A stretch of 32,096 bases of DNA. It comes from Gammaproteobacteria bacterium (GTDB lineage: Bacteria > Pseudomonadota > Gammaproteobacteria > Steroidobacterales > XN24). The stretch covers positions 1 through 32,096 of the forward strand of contig JARFQW010000132.1 in assembly GCA_029287575.1 (NCBI GenBank). Direction: 5' to 3'. Positions 7,862 through 17,708 of this stretch are shown here, piece by piece. A program made the position numbers and the translations under genes. Each line of letters starts with the position of its first letter. Position 1 is the stretch's first letter. The notes below the pieces were generated by a model. That model ran no database searches. It was not told the origin of the DNA and saw nothing but the letters and a program-made list of their open reading frames with translations.

Positions 7862-10117
7862 ATGAGGTTTATTCCCAGGCTCAGCGCTTTCGGCAAGGTC
7901 GTGGCCGGACTCGCGCTCGGTATCGTCACAGGCCTGTTTTTCGGCGAGCGCGTAGGCTTCCTCTCCGTCGGCGGCGACATCTACATCAAGCTGCTCCAGA
8001 TGACGGTTCTGCCTTACATCCTGGTCTCGCTGATCGGTGGCCTGGGTCGGCTGGACGCGACCATGGCGCGGCGTATCGGGAGCATCAGCGGACTGCTGAT
8101 TCTGTTTATCTGGGGCACGACGCTCGTCGTCATGACCTTTATCCCGCTGGCCTACCCGGAGTGGACGTCCGCCACGTTTTTTTCCACCAGCCTGGTGGGC
8201 GAGGCGGCGCTGTTCGATCCCATGACCCTGTACCTGCCGGCGAATCCATTCTATTCGCTGGCCAACACCATTGTGCCGGCGGTTGTGGTTTTCGCCGTGT
8301 GCGTGGGTCTGGCCCTGATTGCGGTTCCCGAGAAGGCCGGCCTGTTGCGGGGCCTGGACAATCTCGGGCAGGCGCTGATGAAAATCGCGTCCTTTGTGGC
8401 CCGACTCGCTCCGCTCGGTATTTTCGCCATCTCCGCGGCCGCGGCCGGGACCTTGCGGCTGGAGGAACTCGGCCGCCTGCAGGTTTATCTCTGGACCTAT
8501 CTGGGGGCGTGGTCGTTGCTCACCCTGTTCACGCTGCCCGCGCTGGTGGCCTGGGCAACACCGCTGAGTTATCGAGAGGTTCTGCGCCTGGCGCGCCTGC
8601 CCATGCTGACCGCATTCGCCGTCGGCACCGTGCTTGTCGTGATTCCCATGATCGTCGAACGCTGCATGGCGCTGCTCGAAAATAAGGACATCGAAGGCGA
8701 CGAGGTGGAGTCCACGGTCGAGGTGCTGGCGCCAACGGCCTACAGCTTTCCCAGCGCGGGCACTTTGCTGGGGCTGGCTTTCATTCTGTTCGCGGCCTGG
8801 TTTTCGGGTTCGTCCCTGACCCCCGCCCAATACCCGACCTTCAGCGTCGTGGGCGCGTTGTCGGCGTTTGGCACCATGGCGGTCGCCTTGCCCTTCATGC
8901 TGGATTTCTTCCGCCTGCCCACGGATCTTTTCCAGCTGTATCTGCTGGGCAGCGTCATCACCGCCCGCTTCGCCACGGCGCTCGCGGCCATGCATGGCGT
9001 CACAATCTGCCTGCTCGGCTCCGTGGCCATCGCCGGCGGGTTGAAGTGGCCGCGCATGTTCCAGGTAGCCGGCCTGAGCGCGGCGCTGGCCTGTGGCCTG
9101 ATGCTGGCCCTGGGCTTTGTCCAGACACACCTGATTCCCTACGAATACACCGGCTACCAGTCATTCGTAACGATGGAGCTTCGCGGTCCCGCCGTTGACG
9201 TAAAACACCACGATACGCTTCCGGCCCTTTCGGAGGCGGATCGCGAGCGTCCGCGTATGGACGTGATCCGGGAGCGTGGCGTGCTTAGGGTCGGCTACCT
9301 GAGCGACCGGTTGCCCTACGCATTCCGCAACGAGGCGGGGGCGGTCGTGGGCTTCGACATGGAGTTGATGCATGCCCTGGCCCGCCAGATCGACGTGTCG
9401 CTGTCGGTGGTGCGGCTGGACTGGAAGGACGTGGGTCCGGCTCTGGCCAGCGGGCGGATCGATCTGCTGGTGGGCGGCATCGTCGTGACCGCGAAGCGAG
9501 CCGAACGGTTCGCGTTCAGCCGCAGCTACGTGGATCAGACTCTCGGGTTCGTCATTCGGGACCACGACCGCGATCGTTTTGCCGACACGGAACGCATGCG
9601 GCGGGCCACGGACCTGACCATCGCCGTCCCGCTGGTGACCTATGAGCAGGGGGCCCGGCATGAATGGCTGCCCAACGCCGAGTTCGTGCATATCGATTCA
9701 CCCCGGCCGTTCCTGCGCGGCGAGATGCCGAACGTCGATGCGCTGGCCTTCAGCGCCGAGACCGGCGCTGCCTGGACACTCGTGTACCCGAAGTTTTCCG
9801 TTATCGTGCCCCGTGGCAGCAACATGAAGCTGCCGGTCGCCTTCGGCCTGCCGCCGGATGACTGGTCCATGAAGTCCTTTCTCGATACGTGGCTGGAACT
9901 CGCAACGAAGTCGGGTTTGGTGGACTCGGTGTTCCGGCGCTGGATCCTCGGTGAGGACGAGCGCCGTCACCAGAGGCGCTGGTCGATCCTGGAAGACGTG
10001 ATCGGGTTGGAGCCGAGAGACAACGTGCAGGCGGAGGACAGCGGCAACGCCGGGGCGCCCGCCGAGTCCAAGGGCCCGCCCAAGAATTCAAATGACTCAG
10101 AGGAGAGCAAGGAATGA
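7862..10117 (+). CDS. SDF (DctA/GltP-fold) membrane domain fused to a family 3 solute-binding domain
   Basis: This 751-residue fusion has three parts. Residues 1-395 follow the topology of sodium/dicarboxylate symporters (SDF family), with recognisable LLQMTVLPYILVSLIGGLG (44-62) and the LPMLTAF...IP segment (246-262). Residues 399-424 form one more hydrophobic helix than the canonical eight, which would place the C-terminus in the periplasm. Residues about 464-698 are a family 3 periplasmic binding domain: RGVLRVGYLSDRLPYAF, then GFDMELMHALARQ, then GRIDLLVGGI. A hydrophilic tail of about 50 residues ends the protein. The usual symporter motifs are degenerate: the serine-rich hairpin 1 loop reads GTVLVVIP, NMDGT reads PSAGT (297-301), and the TM8 Asp-Arg-Thr-Asn residues are not seen. 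It may bind amino acids or similar solutes; transport itself is not certain. The ATG at 7862 has no clear ribosome site. The stop overlaps the next gene by 4 bases. Confidence 0.88.
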   Translation: MRFIPRLSAFGKVVAGLALGIVTGLFFGERVGFLSVGGDIYIKLLQMTVLPYILVSLIGGLGRLDATMARRIGSISGLLILFIWGTTLVVMTFIPLAYPEWTSATFFSTSLVGEAALFDPMTLYLPANPFYSLANTIVPAVVVFAVCVGLALIAVPEKAGLLRGLDNLGQALMKIASFVARLAPLGIFAISAAAAGTLRLEELGRLQVYLWTYLGAWSLLTLFTLPALVAWATPLSYREVLRLARLPMLTAFAVGTVLVVIPMIVERCMALLENKDIEGDEVESTVEVLAPTAYSFPSAGTLLGLAFILFAAWFSGSSLTPAQYPTFSVVGALSAFGTMAVALPFMLDFFRLPTDLFQLYLLGSVITARFATALAAMHGVTICLLGSVAIAGGLKWPRMFQVAGLSAALACGLMLALGFVQTHLIPYEYTGYQSFVTMELRGPAVDVKHHDTLPALSEADRERPRMDVIRERGVLRVGYLSDRLPYAFRNEAGAVVGFDMELMHALARQIDVSLSVVRLDWKDVGPALASGRIDLLVGGIVVTAKRAERFAFSRSYVDQTLGFVIRDHDRDRFADTERMRRATDLTIAVPLVTYEQGARHEWLPNAEFVHIDSPRPFLRGEMPNVDALAFSAETGAAWTLVYPKFSVIVPRGSNMKLPVAFGLPPDDWSMKSFLDTWLELATKSGLVDSVFRRWILGEDERRHQRRWSILEDVIGLEPRDNVQAEDSGNAGAPAESKGPPKNSNDSEESKE

Positions 10118-11067
10118 GTGCACTGGCCCGCGGATGGCTCCTGTACCGGCCGGACCCCGGCCTCGTGAAGCAGGAGTCCTACGAGATCGATCGCTTTCTC
10201 GAGGTGGCTCCACAGCACGGTTATGAACTGACCGTGGTTGACCCGGACGAGGTCAATCTGCTGGTCGACGCCGAAGGGGCCGACGCCGTGGCCGTGGCCG
10301 GAGAGCAGGTACCGCTTCCGGATTTCGTGATTCCCCGGCTGGGCTCGATGACGGGCTATTTCGCCCTGGCCGTGATTCGCCATCTCGAGCACCTGGGTGT
10401 TTTCTGCCTGAACGGGGCCGATGCCGTTGCGCTGGCCCAGGACAAGCTGCACCAGCTCCAGGTGCTCGCGGATCACGGCTTTCCCGTGCCCAAGACACTG
10501 CTGGTGAAATTCCCCGTGGATACGGAGATGGTGGAGAAGGAACTCGGTTTTCCGGTGGTCGTCAAGACGCTGGTGGGCACCCAGGGCAGCGGGGTGTACC
10601 TCAGTGAAGACAAGAAGGGTCTGGACGACCTGCTGCAGTTCGTGCAGGCCAACAATCCCGACGCCCGCCTGGTTCTGCAGCAGTTCCTGTCCGAGAGCCG
10701 TGGTCGCGATGTGCGCATCCTGGCGGTGGGGACGCGGATCGTCAGCGCCATGGAGCGGATTGCGGCAAGCGGTTTCAAGTCCAACTATTCGCAGGGAGGC
10801 ACCGCCAAACCCTTCGAATGGGGGCCGAAGAACGAATTCTCGGTGGCGGAAGTGATGCGCGTCCTGGGCATGGACATGGCCGGGCTGGATTTCCTGTATG
10901 ACAACGAGGTCGGCTTCCGGATTCTCGAGGTCAACTCTTCGCCCGGTTTCGAAGGCCTGGAGTCCACCTGCGACGTGGACGTGCCCACCGCGGTGTTCCG
11001 ATACCTCGACGTCAAGTTCCATATTTCCGACAAGGTCAAGGCGCGCCATCTTGCGGACGCCGGATAG
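10114..11067 (+). CDS. RimK-type ATP-grasp ligase
   Basis: This 317-residue protein is an ATP-grasp enzyme of the RimK/LysX group, which joins an amino acid such as glutamate to a carboxyl group on a protein, peptide or cofactor with ATP hydrolysis. Visible signatures are an N-terminal pre-ATP-grasp domain (about 1-105), DKLHQLQVLADHGFPVPKT (110-128), FPVVVKTLVGTQGSGV (146-161), RGRDVRILAVG (197-206) and the Mg-binding E272/N274 within LEVNSSPGFEG (271-281). The ATG overlaps the preceding stop (ATGA) and has GGAG-type purines upstream, so it is translationally coupled to the transporter-like fusion. E. coli RimK modifies ribosomal protein S6; here the partner suggests a different substrate, but none can be named from the sequence. 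Confidence 0.9.
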   Translation: MSALARGWLLYRPDPGLVKQESYEIDRFLEVAPQHGYELTVVDPDEVNLLVDAEGADAVAVAGEQVPLPDFVIPRLGSMTGYFALAVIRHLEHLGVFCLNGADAVALAQDKLHQLQVLADHGFPVPKTLLVKFPVDTEMVEKELGFPVVVKTLVGTQGSGVYLSEDKKGLDDLLQFVQANNPDARLVLQQFLSESRGRDVRILAVGTRIVSAMERIAASGFKSNYSQGGTAKPFEWGPKNEFSVAEVMRVLGMDMAGLDFLYDNEVGFRILEVNSSPGFEGLESTCDVDVPTAVFRYLDVKFHISDKVKARHLADAG

Positions 11068-11121
11068 CCGGCTCATCGCCAGGCGGCATGGCGCGAGCCG
11101 TGACTTTGCCCCGCGGCCCCG

Positions 11122-11130
11122 TGCTAACAT
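11122..11130 (+). promoter_or_regulatory. Extended -10 promoter element for the SRP RNA
   Basis: TGC-TAACAT is an extended -10 motif (TGn plus a near-consensus hexamer at 11125-11130). Transcription would start near 11137, about 36 bases before the mature RNA. This fits family knowledge that 4.5S RNA is made with a short 5' leader removed by RNase P. No good -35 is visible, as is common for extended -10 promoters. Confidence 0.45.
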
Positions 11131-11172
11131 GCGCGCCGCGGGCGCCCCAGTCGGCGTCAACGACCCCTCAAT

Positions 11173-11287
11173 GGTGGCTCGCGTTGGTCCTCTCGCGACG
11201 GTCAGCCGTGAATTCCGTCAGGCCCGGAAGGGAGCAGCGGTAGCGGTGCGACCGGGTGCCGGGATGTGGCTGGCGCGGGCCGCCACC
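11173..11287 (+). ncRNA. ffs: Bacterial small SRP RNA (4.5S RNA)
   Basis: The 115-base region carries the invariant apical domain GTCAGGCCCGGAAGGGAGCA (11217-11236) with its GGAA tetraloop. It also has the conserved 3' side GTGCCGGGATGTGGCTGGC, which matches E. coli 4.5S RNA almost base for base. The ends pair (GGTGGC at 11173-11178 with GCCACC at 11282-11287), giving one long hairpin. The RNA binds Ffh and targets membrane proteins to the translocon. Its position directly before dnaX is a conserved gene order in many gammaproteobacteria. The ends are set by the terminal helix and could be off by a few bases. Confidence 0.95.
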
Positions 11288-11311
11288 CTTTCAGGTTCGC
11301 GCCGGGACGTC

Positions 11312-11320
11312 TGGTAAACT
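11312..11320 (+). promoter_or_regulatory. Extended -10 promoter element for dnaX
   Basis: TGG-TAAACT is an extended -10 motif 38 bases before the dnaX ATG, located after the SRP RNA, so dnaX-ybaB-recR can be transcribed independently of ffs. The same TGn-TAAACT form occurs before orn (14969-14977). Confidence 0.45.
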
Positions 11321-11357
11321 TGCGCCCTGTTCCGTCCACTGGATTTCCGGGGATTCC

Positions 11358-13048
<1,691 letters not shown>

Positions 13049-13049
<1 letters not shown>

Positions 13050-13372
13050 TGAAAGGCGCAATCGGACAACTCATGCGTCAGGCGCAGAAAATGCAGGCTG
13101 ATATGGAGAAGGCGCAGGCCGAACTCGGCAACCATGAGGTTACCGGCGAAGCCGGCGCGGGCATGGTCCGGGTCACCATGAACGGGCGCCACGAAGTTCG
13201 CCAGGTGACCATCGATGACAGTCTCGTAGGAGACGACAAGGAGATGCTGGAGGACCTGGTGGCTGCGGCCTGCAACGACGCCGTGCGCCGGGTGGAGGCC
13301 CTGGTCAAGGAAAGGTTCTCCGACATGGCAACCGGGATGAGCCTCCCTCCGGGGTTCAAAATGCCATTGTAG
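13049..13372 (+). CDS. ybaB: YbaB/EbfC nucleoid-associated protein
   Basis: This 107-residue protein is a typical YbaB/EbfC family member, a small dimeric DNA-binding protein of the nucleoid. It has the N-terminal helix [20 protein letters not shown], the central beta segment [18 protein letters not shown], and the C-terminal [18 protein letters not shown]. Its ATG overlaps the dnaX stop by one base (TGATG), and AAGGAG lies upstream within the end of dnaX, so translation is coupled. The order dnaX-ybaB-recR is a conserved operon; recR begins 3 bases after the stop. Confidence 0.96.
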
Positions 13373-13375
13373 TCA

Positions 13376-13975
13376 ATGCAATACACCCCACTCTTAAGTC
13401 AGCTTATCGACGGGCTGAAAGCGCTCCCGGGGGTTGGCCCCAGGTCAGCGCAGCGCATGGCGTTTCATCTCCTGGAGCGCGATCGGGACGCCGGTCTTCG
13501 GCTGGCCGCCTCCCTGTCGGCGGCCATGGAGGGCATCGGGGAATGTTCCCGGTGCCGCATGTTCACCGATTCGGAAATCTGCGTTGTGTGTGCCGACCCG
13601 TCTCGTGACGTGGCCGCCGTGTGCATCGTGGAGACGCCGGCTGACGTCATGGCCGTCGAGCAGTCCACGCCTTACCGGGGCCGGTACTTCGTGCTCATGG
13701 GGCACTTGTCGCCGCTCGACGGAATCGGTCCGGCGGAACTCGGACTGGAGCGGCTGGAAACCATCCTTGGCCGGGAGGAGGTAACCGAAGCAATCCTCGC
13801 CACCAACCCGACCGTGGAGGGAGAGGCGACCGCGCGCTTTATTGCCGATGTGTGCCAGGAGAAGGGCGTGCGGGCGACGCGTATCGCTCACGGCGTGCCA
13901 GTCGGCGGTGAGCTGGAATTCGTCGACAGCGGCACCCTGGCGCACGCGTTCGCCGGGCGGCAGACCATCGGCTGA
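13376..13975 (+). CDS. recR: Recombination mediator protein RecR
   Basis: This 199-residue protein is RecR, which with RecF and RecO loads RecA onto SSB-coated gapped DNA. It has the N-terminal helix-hairpin-helix ([20 protein letters not shown], about 10-29), a zinc finger with C57, C60, C69 and C72 (CSRCRMF...ICVVC), and a TOPRIM domain (about 80-175; [11 protein letters not shown] and a [11 protein letters not shown] segment). It ends with the RecR-typical [20 protein letters not shown]. The full-length family size is about 200 residues. It is the last gene of the dnaX operon and converges on rsgA across 33 bases with no clear hairpin terminator. Confidence 0.97.
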   Translation: MQYTPLLSQLIDGLKALPGVGPRSAQRMAFHLLERDRDAGLRLAASLSAAMEGIGECSRCRMFTDSEICVVCADPSRDVAAVCIVETPADVMAVEQSTPYRGRYFVLMGHLSPLDGIGPAELGLERLETILGREEVTEAILATNPTVEGEATARFIADVCQEKGVRATRIAHGVPVGGELEFVDSGTLAHAFAGRQTIG

Positions 13976-14008
13976 GCTCCGGGCCGTCCGGCGCTTGCCG
14001 GTGCCTCA

Positions 14009-14998
14009 CTAGGCCCAGTCGGGGCGTCCCAGCTGATCAACCAGGCGCACCAGGCGCCGATAACTTTCGTAGCGTCTCGGGTCGATAGTTCCCGCGGCTG
14101 CCGCGGCCTTTACCTCGCAGCCCGGCTCCTGGAGGTGCATGCAGTTTCCGAAACGACAGGTGGACGCGGGACCGCGAAATTCCCGGAATCCGTTCTGAAC
14201 CTCGTCCCGAGGGCAGAGACCGGGCGCGTAGTCACGAACGCCCGGAGAATCGATCAGGGCGCCGTGCCGGGGCAGGGGATGGAGAACGGAGGCAGTGGTC
14301 GTGTGGCGGCCTTCATCGCGGGCTTCGGACAACCCCGCCGTGTCCATGTCTGCATCCGGACAAAGCGTGTTGATCAGCGATGACTTGCCGACCCCGGACT
14401 GTCCGACCAGGATCGCGGTTTCCCCGGCCAGCGCGGCTGCAAGGGATTCGATGCCGCTCTTGTCGTGGGCGCTGACGCTCAGTACCGGATAGCCCACCGG
14501 CCGATAGGCCCCGAGGCGGTCGGCCAGATCGGCCGCGCCCTCCAGGTCGCTCTTGTTCATGACCACCAGCCCGCGTACCGCCATCTGCTCGGCCGCTGCC
14601 AGGTATCGATCGATGATGAACAGATCGGCCGCCGGGCGGGGACTGCACACGACGGCGATGGCGGTAAGGTTTGCGGCGAGAGTTTCCGTTCGGCCCCGGC
14701 TGTCGGGACGGGTCAGGGCATTGTCGCGCGCGAGACGTTCGATCACTTCCGCGTCGCCACCCGCGCCCTTTCTCCAACGGACCCGGTCCCCGCATACGAC
14801 CCTGAGACGGCGCCGGGCGAGCATGGCCGGGTGCCTTGCGCCGGCCTGGTCCTCGACTACAACCCGGCGCCCGAAAGACGCCACAATGCGGCCGTCGGCC
14901 GGGCATGCGGCGTCAGCTGCGTGGCCGGAAGTCACGGGTTTTCTGCACGGCTGGCCAAGGGCGCCCTCTGTTAAACTCAAGGCCGTCGATTTCCACAC
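14009..14998 (-). CDS. rsgA: Ribosome small subunit-dependent GTPase A
   Basis: RsgA (YjeQ) is a circularly permuted GTPase that checks late maturation of the 30S subunit. In the 329-residue reading, an OB-fold (about 36-95) is followed by G4 NKSD (148-151), G5 SVSA, G1 GQSGVGKSS (199-207), G2 in RHTTT (231-235) and G3 DSPG (250-253). A C-terminal zinc finger has C281, C286, H288 and C294 ([14 protein letters not shown]). The start is uncertain. The GTG at 14998 leaves only 20 bases to the divergent orn start and has no ribosome site. A GTG at 14935 would give 308 residues and leave room for the orn promoter at 14969-14977. Pairing with orn is conserved in many gammaproteobacteria. Confidence 0.94.
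   Translation of the reverse strand: MWKSTALSLTEGALGQPCRKPVTSGHAADAACPADGRIVASFGRRVVVEDQAGARHPAMLARRRLRVVCGDRVRWRKGAGGDAEVIERLARDNALTRPDSRGRTETLAANLTAIAVVCSPRPAADLFIIDRYLAAAEQMAVRGLVVMNKSDLEGAADLADRLGAYRPVGYPVLSVSAHDKSGIESLAAALAGETAILVGQSGVGKSSLINTLCPDADMDTAGLSEARDEGRHTTTASVLHPLPRHGALIDSPGVRDYAPGLCPRDEVQNGFREFRGPASTCRFGNCMHLQEPGCEVKAAAAAGTIDPRRYESYRRLVRLVDQLGRPDWA
14969..14977 (+). promoter_or_regulatory. Extended -10 promoter element for orn
   Basis: TGT-TAAACT is an extended -10 motif that would start transcription near 14984, about 35 bases before the orn ATG. If the long rsgA start at 14998 is real, this promoter lies inside the rsgA coding sequence. Confidence 0.45.
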
Positions 14999-15018
14999 CC
15001 GGGGAGAACACCAGGGGC

Positions 15019-15567
15019 ATGGCCAAGGACTCGGAACATCTCATCTGGATCGATCTGGAAATGACGGGCTTGCGCCCGGACCACGATCGGGTGATCGAGA
15101 TTGCCACCCTGATTACGGACAAGCAACTCAGTGTCATCGCCGAAGGCCCGGAACTGGTCATTCACCAGGACGACGAGATTCTCGACGGGATGGACGACTG
15201 GAACACCCGCCAACATGGCGGCTCCGGCCTGACCGAGCGGGTCCGCGCCAGCCGCGTCAGTGAACAGGAGGCCGAGCAGGCCACGCTGGCGTTTCTCGGT
15301 CAGCACCTGGAGCCCGCGACGTCTCCGATGTGCGGCAACAGCATCTGCCAGGACCGGCGGTTCCTGGCCCGCTGGATGCCCGAGCTGGAAGAGTTTTTTC
15401 ACTACCGGAATCTGGACGTCAGCACGATCAAGGAACTGGCCCGAAGGTGGGCCCCGGAAGCCGCGGCGGGTTTCAGCAAAACGTCCAGTCATCGCGCGAT
15501 GGACGACATCCGGGACTCCGTGGCCGAGCTGGCCTGGTACCGAGAGCGGCTGTTTCGGCTGCCATGA
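15019..15567 (+). CDS. orn: Oligoribonuclease
   Basis: Orn is the essential 3'-5' exoribonuclease that degrades the last di- and short oligonucleotides, including pGpG from c-di-GMP turnover. The 182-residue protein has the DEDDh motifs: D12 and E14 in [10 protein letters not shown]112 in [15 protein letters not shown], and H158/D163 in [27 protein letters not shown] (129-144) is also typical. The ATG at 15019 matches the family N-terminus ([18 protein letters not shown]), while the open frame upstream overlaps rsgA and is spurious. The stop overlaps the start of the PLP enzyme gene (ATGA). Confidence 0.97.
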   Translation: MAKDSEHLIWIDLEMTGLRPDHDRVIEIATLITDKQLSVIAEGPELVIHQDDEILDGMDDWNTRQHGGSGLTERVRASRVSEQEAEQATLAFLGQHLEPATSPMCGNSICQDRRFLARWMPELEEFFHYRNLDVSTIKELARRWAPEAAAGFSKTSSHRAMDDIRDSVAELAWYRERLFRLP

Positions 15568-16535
15568 GCGCCGCACCCGTCTTGTCCTTTCTTCCCGAAT
15601 TCGCCGACGTGGCGGAGGCAGCCCGGCGGATCGAAGGTCACGTGCATCGCACGCCCGTGCTGACCAGCCGCTCGCTGAACGCGGATTTCGGCGCGGAGCT
15701 GTTCTTCAAGTGTGAGAACCTCCAGCGGGTCGGTGCGTTCAAGGCCCGCGGCGCGGCCAATGCCGTGCTGGCCCTGGATCCCGACGTGGCCGCCCGAGGT
15801 GTGGCGACACACTCTTCCGGCAACCACGGTGCGGCGCTGGCGCTGGCCGCGGCGACACGCGGCGTCCCGGCTTGGGTTGTCGTTCCCCAGAATGCGCCGG
15901 CGGTGAAACGTGCCGCCGTGGTCCGCTACGGGGCAACGGTCGTGGATTGCGCGCCGACGCTGGCCGCGCGGGAATCGACTCTGGAGACGGTCGTGGCGAA
16001 GACCGGCGCGACCCTGGTGCATCCCTATGACGATGCGCTGGTCATCGCGGGGCAGGGCACGGCGGCCCTGGAACTGCTGGAAGACGTACCGGGCCTGGAT
16101 CTCGTGATCGCGCCGGTCGGTGGCGGCGGACTGATTTCAGGAACTGCGCTGGCGGCGCGGGCCTGTCGGCCCGAGGCCCGTGTCTACGCCGCCGAACCCG
16201 CCGCAGCCGATGATGCACAGCGCAGCCTCGCGAGCGGCCAGCGAGTCCGCCTCGATGCGCCGAAGACCATTGCCGACGGATTGAGGGCCTCGATCGGCGA
16301 ACGCAATTTTGCCCTCATGCAGCAGCTGCTCGACGGCGTGATCCTGGCCGAGGAAGCGGCAATACTGCCCGCGATGCAGACGCTCTGGGAGCGCCTGAAG
16401 CTCGTGCTCGAACCGTCTGCCGCTGTTCCGCTGGCGGCGCTGAACGGCGGTGGCCTCGACATACGCGACAAGCGTGTCGGGATCATTCTGACCGGTGGCA
16501 ACGTGGACCTGGAAGCCCTGGGGTTTCGCCGTTGA
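15564..16535 (+). CDS. Serine racemase / threonine dehydratase-like PLP enzyme
   Basis: This 323-residue fold-type II PLP enzyme has the Schiff-base lysine K60 in GAFKARGA, the substrate loop SSGNHG (84-89), the phosphate-binding GGGGL (186-190) and a TGGN turn near the end (310-313). E211, A215 and D217 in EPAAADD match the metal-binding site of mammalian-type serine racemase. [12 protein letters not shown] and [15 protein letters not shown] also align with that group rather than with biosynthetic IlvA; the C-terminal ACT regulatory domain of IlvA is absent. It therefore probably dehydrates or racemises serine, threonine or hydroxyaspartate in the cytoplasm; the exact substrate is not decidable here. 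The ATG at 15564 overlaps the orn stop by 4 bases, so it is coupled to orn. Confidence 0.9.
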   Translation: MSAAPVLSFLPEFADVAEAARRIEGHVHRTPVLTSRSLNADFGAELFFKCENLQRVGAFKARGAANAVLALDPDVAARGVATHSSGNHGAALALAAATRGVPAWVVVPQNAPAVKRAAVVRYGATVVDCAPTLAARESTLETVVAKTGATLVHPYDDALVIAGQGTAALELLEDVPGLDLVIAPVGGGGLISGTALAARACRPEARVYAAEPAAADDAQRSLASGQRVRLDAPKTIADGLRASIGERNFALMQQLLDGVILAEEAAILPAMQTLWERLKLVLEPSAAVPLAALNGGGLDIRDKRVGIILTGGNVDLEALGFRR

Positions 16536-16601
16536 GTCTCTCTGGCCCCGGCGCCGGGCTGCTTCGGACCGCAGCCGCCTTGCGGTGTCCCCCGTATCAG
16601 C

Positions 16602-17708
16602 TCAAGGCGTGCGCTCGGTAACTTCGACGGGCTCTTCGAGAATCGTAACGGACTGACCCGGCCGGAGGCGCTCGCCGCCGCGCACGACCACCCGGTCGCC
16701 CTCGCTCAGGCCGCCGGTTACGCCGATCATCGTGCCGTCGCCCAGGCCAGGTTCCACGGCCACCCGTTCGGCGACTCCGTCGCTGCCGATTCTGAAAACA
16801 GTGGCCCCGTCGCGGCGCAACACGAGGGCGTCCCGCGGAACGGCCAGGACCTCCAACGCTTCGGCCGTCGGCACGGCCAGGCGAACGCTTTCCCCGACTC
16901 GCCAGGGGACCGGGGAAACGTCGATGCGCAGTTCGAACATGTGCGAGCGGCCGTCGCCGAACGGCACGATCGTGCGCACGGTTCCCATGCCGGAGTGCCA
17001 CTGACTCTGCATGGGCAGTTCGCTTCCCGCCCGGACGAACGCGATCGAGCCCAGCGGCGCGCGCGCCACGACCTCAAGGCTGTCCGGCTGAACAAGGCGG
17101 GCGATATCGTCGCCGATTCCCGTGTGCTCGCCCGGCGTGCGGAGGCGCTCGGTCACAACGCCGGGAAAGGGCGCGACAATGGCGCTTTTTTCCAGCTGCA
17201 GCTGGATCTGGTTCAGCCGGGCCTGCGCCACGCTGATGTCGTTGATGGCCACGGAAAGGTCGGACTCGACCTCGTCGAGGCGGTTCTTCGCCGTAATGTT
17301 CTCCGCAGCCAGCTTGCGCAGCCTTTCCGCTTCCCGCCGCAAAAAGCCCATACGGCTTTGCTCCCTGGCTACAAGGCTCTGGTTCTCCTGGAGCTGCAGT
17401 TCCAGATCACGATCGTCGATTCGGGCGACCGGCTGTCCCGCCTCTATGTGGGTTCCGACTTCGGCCACGTAAACCAGGCGGCCGGCTACCTCGGAAGCCA
17501 GCCGTGCATCATTGCGACTGACTACCGTGCCCGGCACCTGGATCACGGGCGCGAGTTCCAGCATCCGCGCCTCGGCCACTCGGACCGGCGGCGGCGGCGG
17601 CCCTTGCTGAGCGCTGGCCAACGACGTGAACAACATCGTGGCGGCCAAGGGGACGGACCAGAGCAGGGAGGGGAGAACGAATGCATGTCGTGAGGTCATG
17701 AGTCTCAT
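16602..17708 (-). CDS. RND efflux periplasmic adaptor (membrane fusion protein)
   Basis: This 368-residue HlyD/AcrA-type adaptor connects an inner-membrane RND pump to an outer-membrane channel. It has a signal peptide (about 1-33, ending LASAQQ) but no lipobox. The first lipoyl half (LASEVAGRLVYVAEVGTHIEAG, in two parts at about 70-91) is followed by a helical hairpin (about 100-172). The second lipoyl half is at about 174-190 (SAIVAPFPGVVTERL), and beta-barrel and membrane-proximal domains follow, ending in GLSEGDRVVVRGGERLRPGQ. Its ATG overlaps the stop of the pump gene by one base (TGATG), so the order is pump first, adaptor second, the reverse of most acrAB-type operons. No outer-membrane TolC-like gene lies next to it. 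Confidence 0.93.
   Translation of the reverse strand: MRLMTSRHAFVLPSLLWSVPLAATMLFTSLASAQQGPPPPPVRVAEARMLELAPVIQVPGTVVSRNDARLASEVAGRLVYVAEVGTHIEAGQPVARIDDRDLELQLQENQSLVAREQSRMGFLRREAERLRKLAAENITAKNRLDEVESDLSVAINDISVAQARLNQIQLQLEKSAIVAPFPGVVTERLRTPGEHTGIGDDIARLVQPDSLEVVARAPLGSIAFVRAGSELPMQSQWHSGMGTVRTIVPFGDGRSHMFELRIDVSPVPWRVGESVRLAVPTAEALEVLAVPRDALVLRRDGATVFRIGSDGVAERVAVEPGLGDGTMIGVTGGLSEGDRVVVRGGERLRPGQSVTILEEPVEVTERTP

Noticed and set aside
7772-9130. 452-residue minus-strand open frame opposite the symporter domain
   Set aside because: The product is dominated by Gln, Gly, His and Arg without membrane or domain features. It is the antisense shadow of a hydrophobic protein.
14836-15018. Extended N-terminus for oligoribonuclease
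   Set aside because: The added residues overlap rsgA and do not resemble Orn. The family N-terminus begins exactly at the ATG at 15019.
16545-16565. GC-rich palindrome CCCGGCGCCGGG in the convergent gap as a terminator
   Set aside because: No T-run follows on either strand, and short GC palindromes are common in this DNA.
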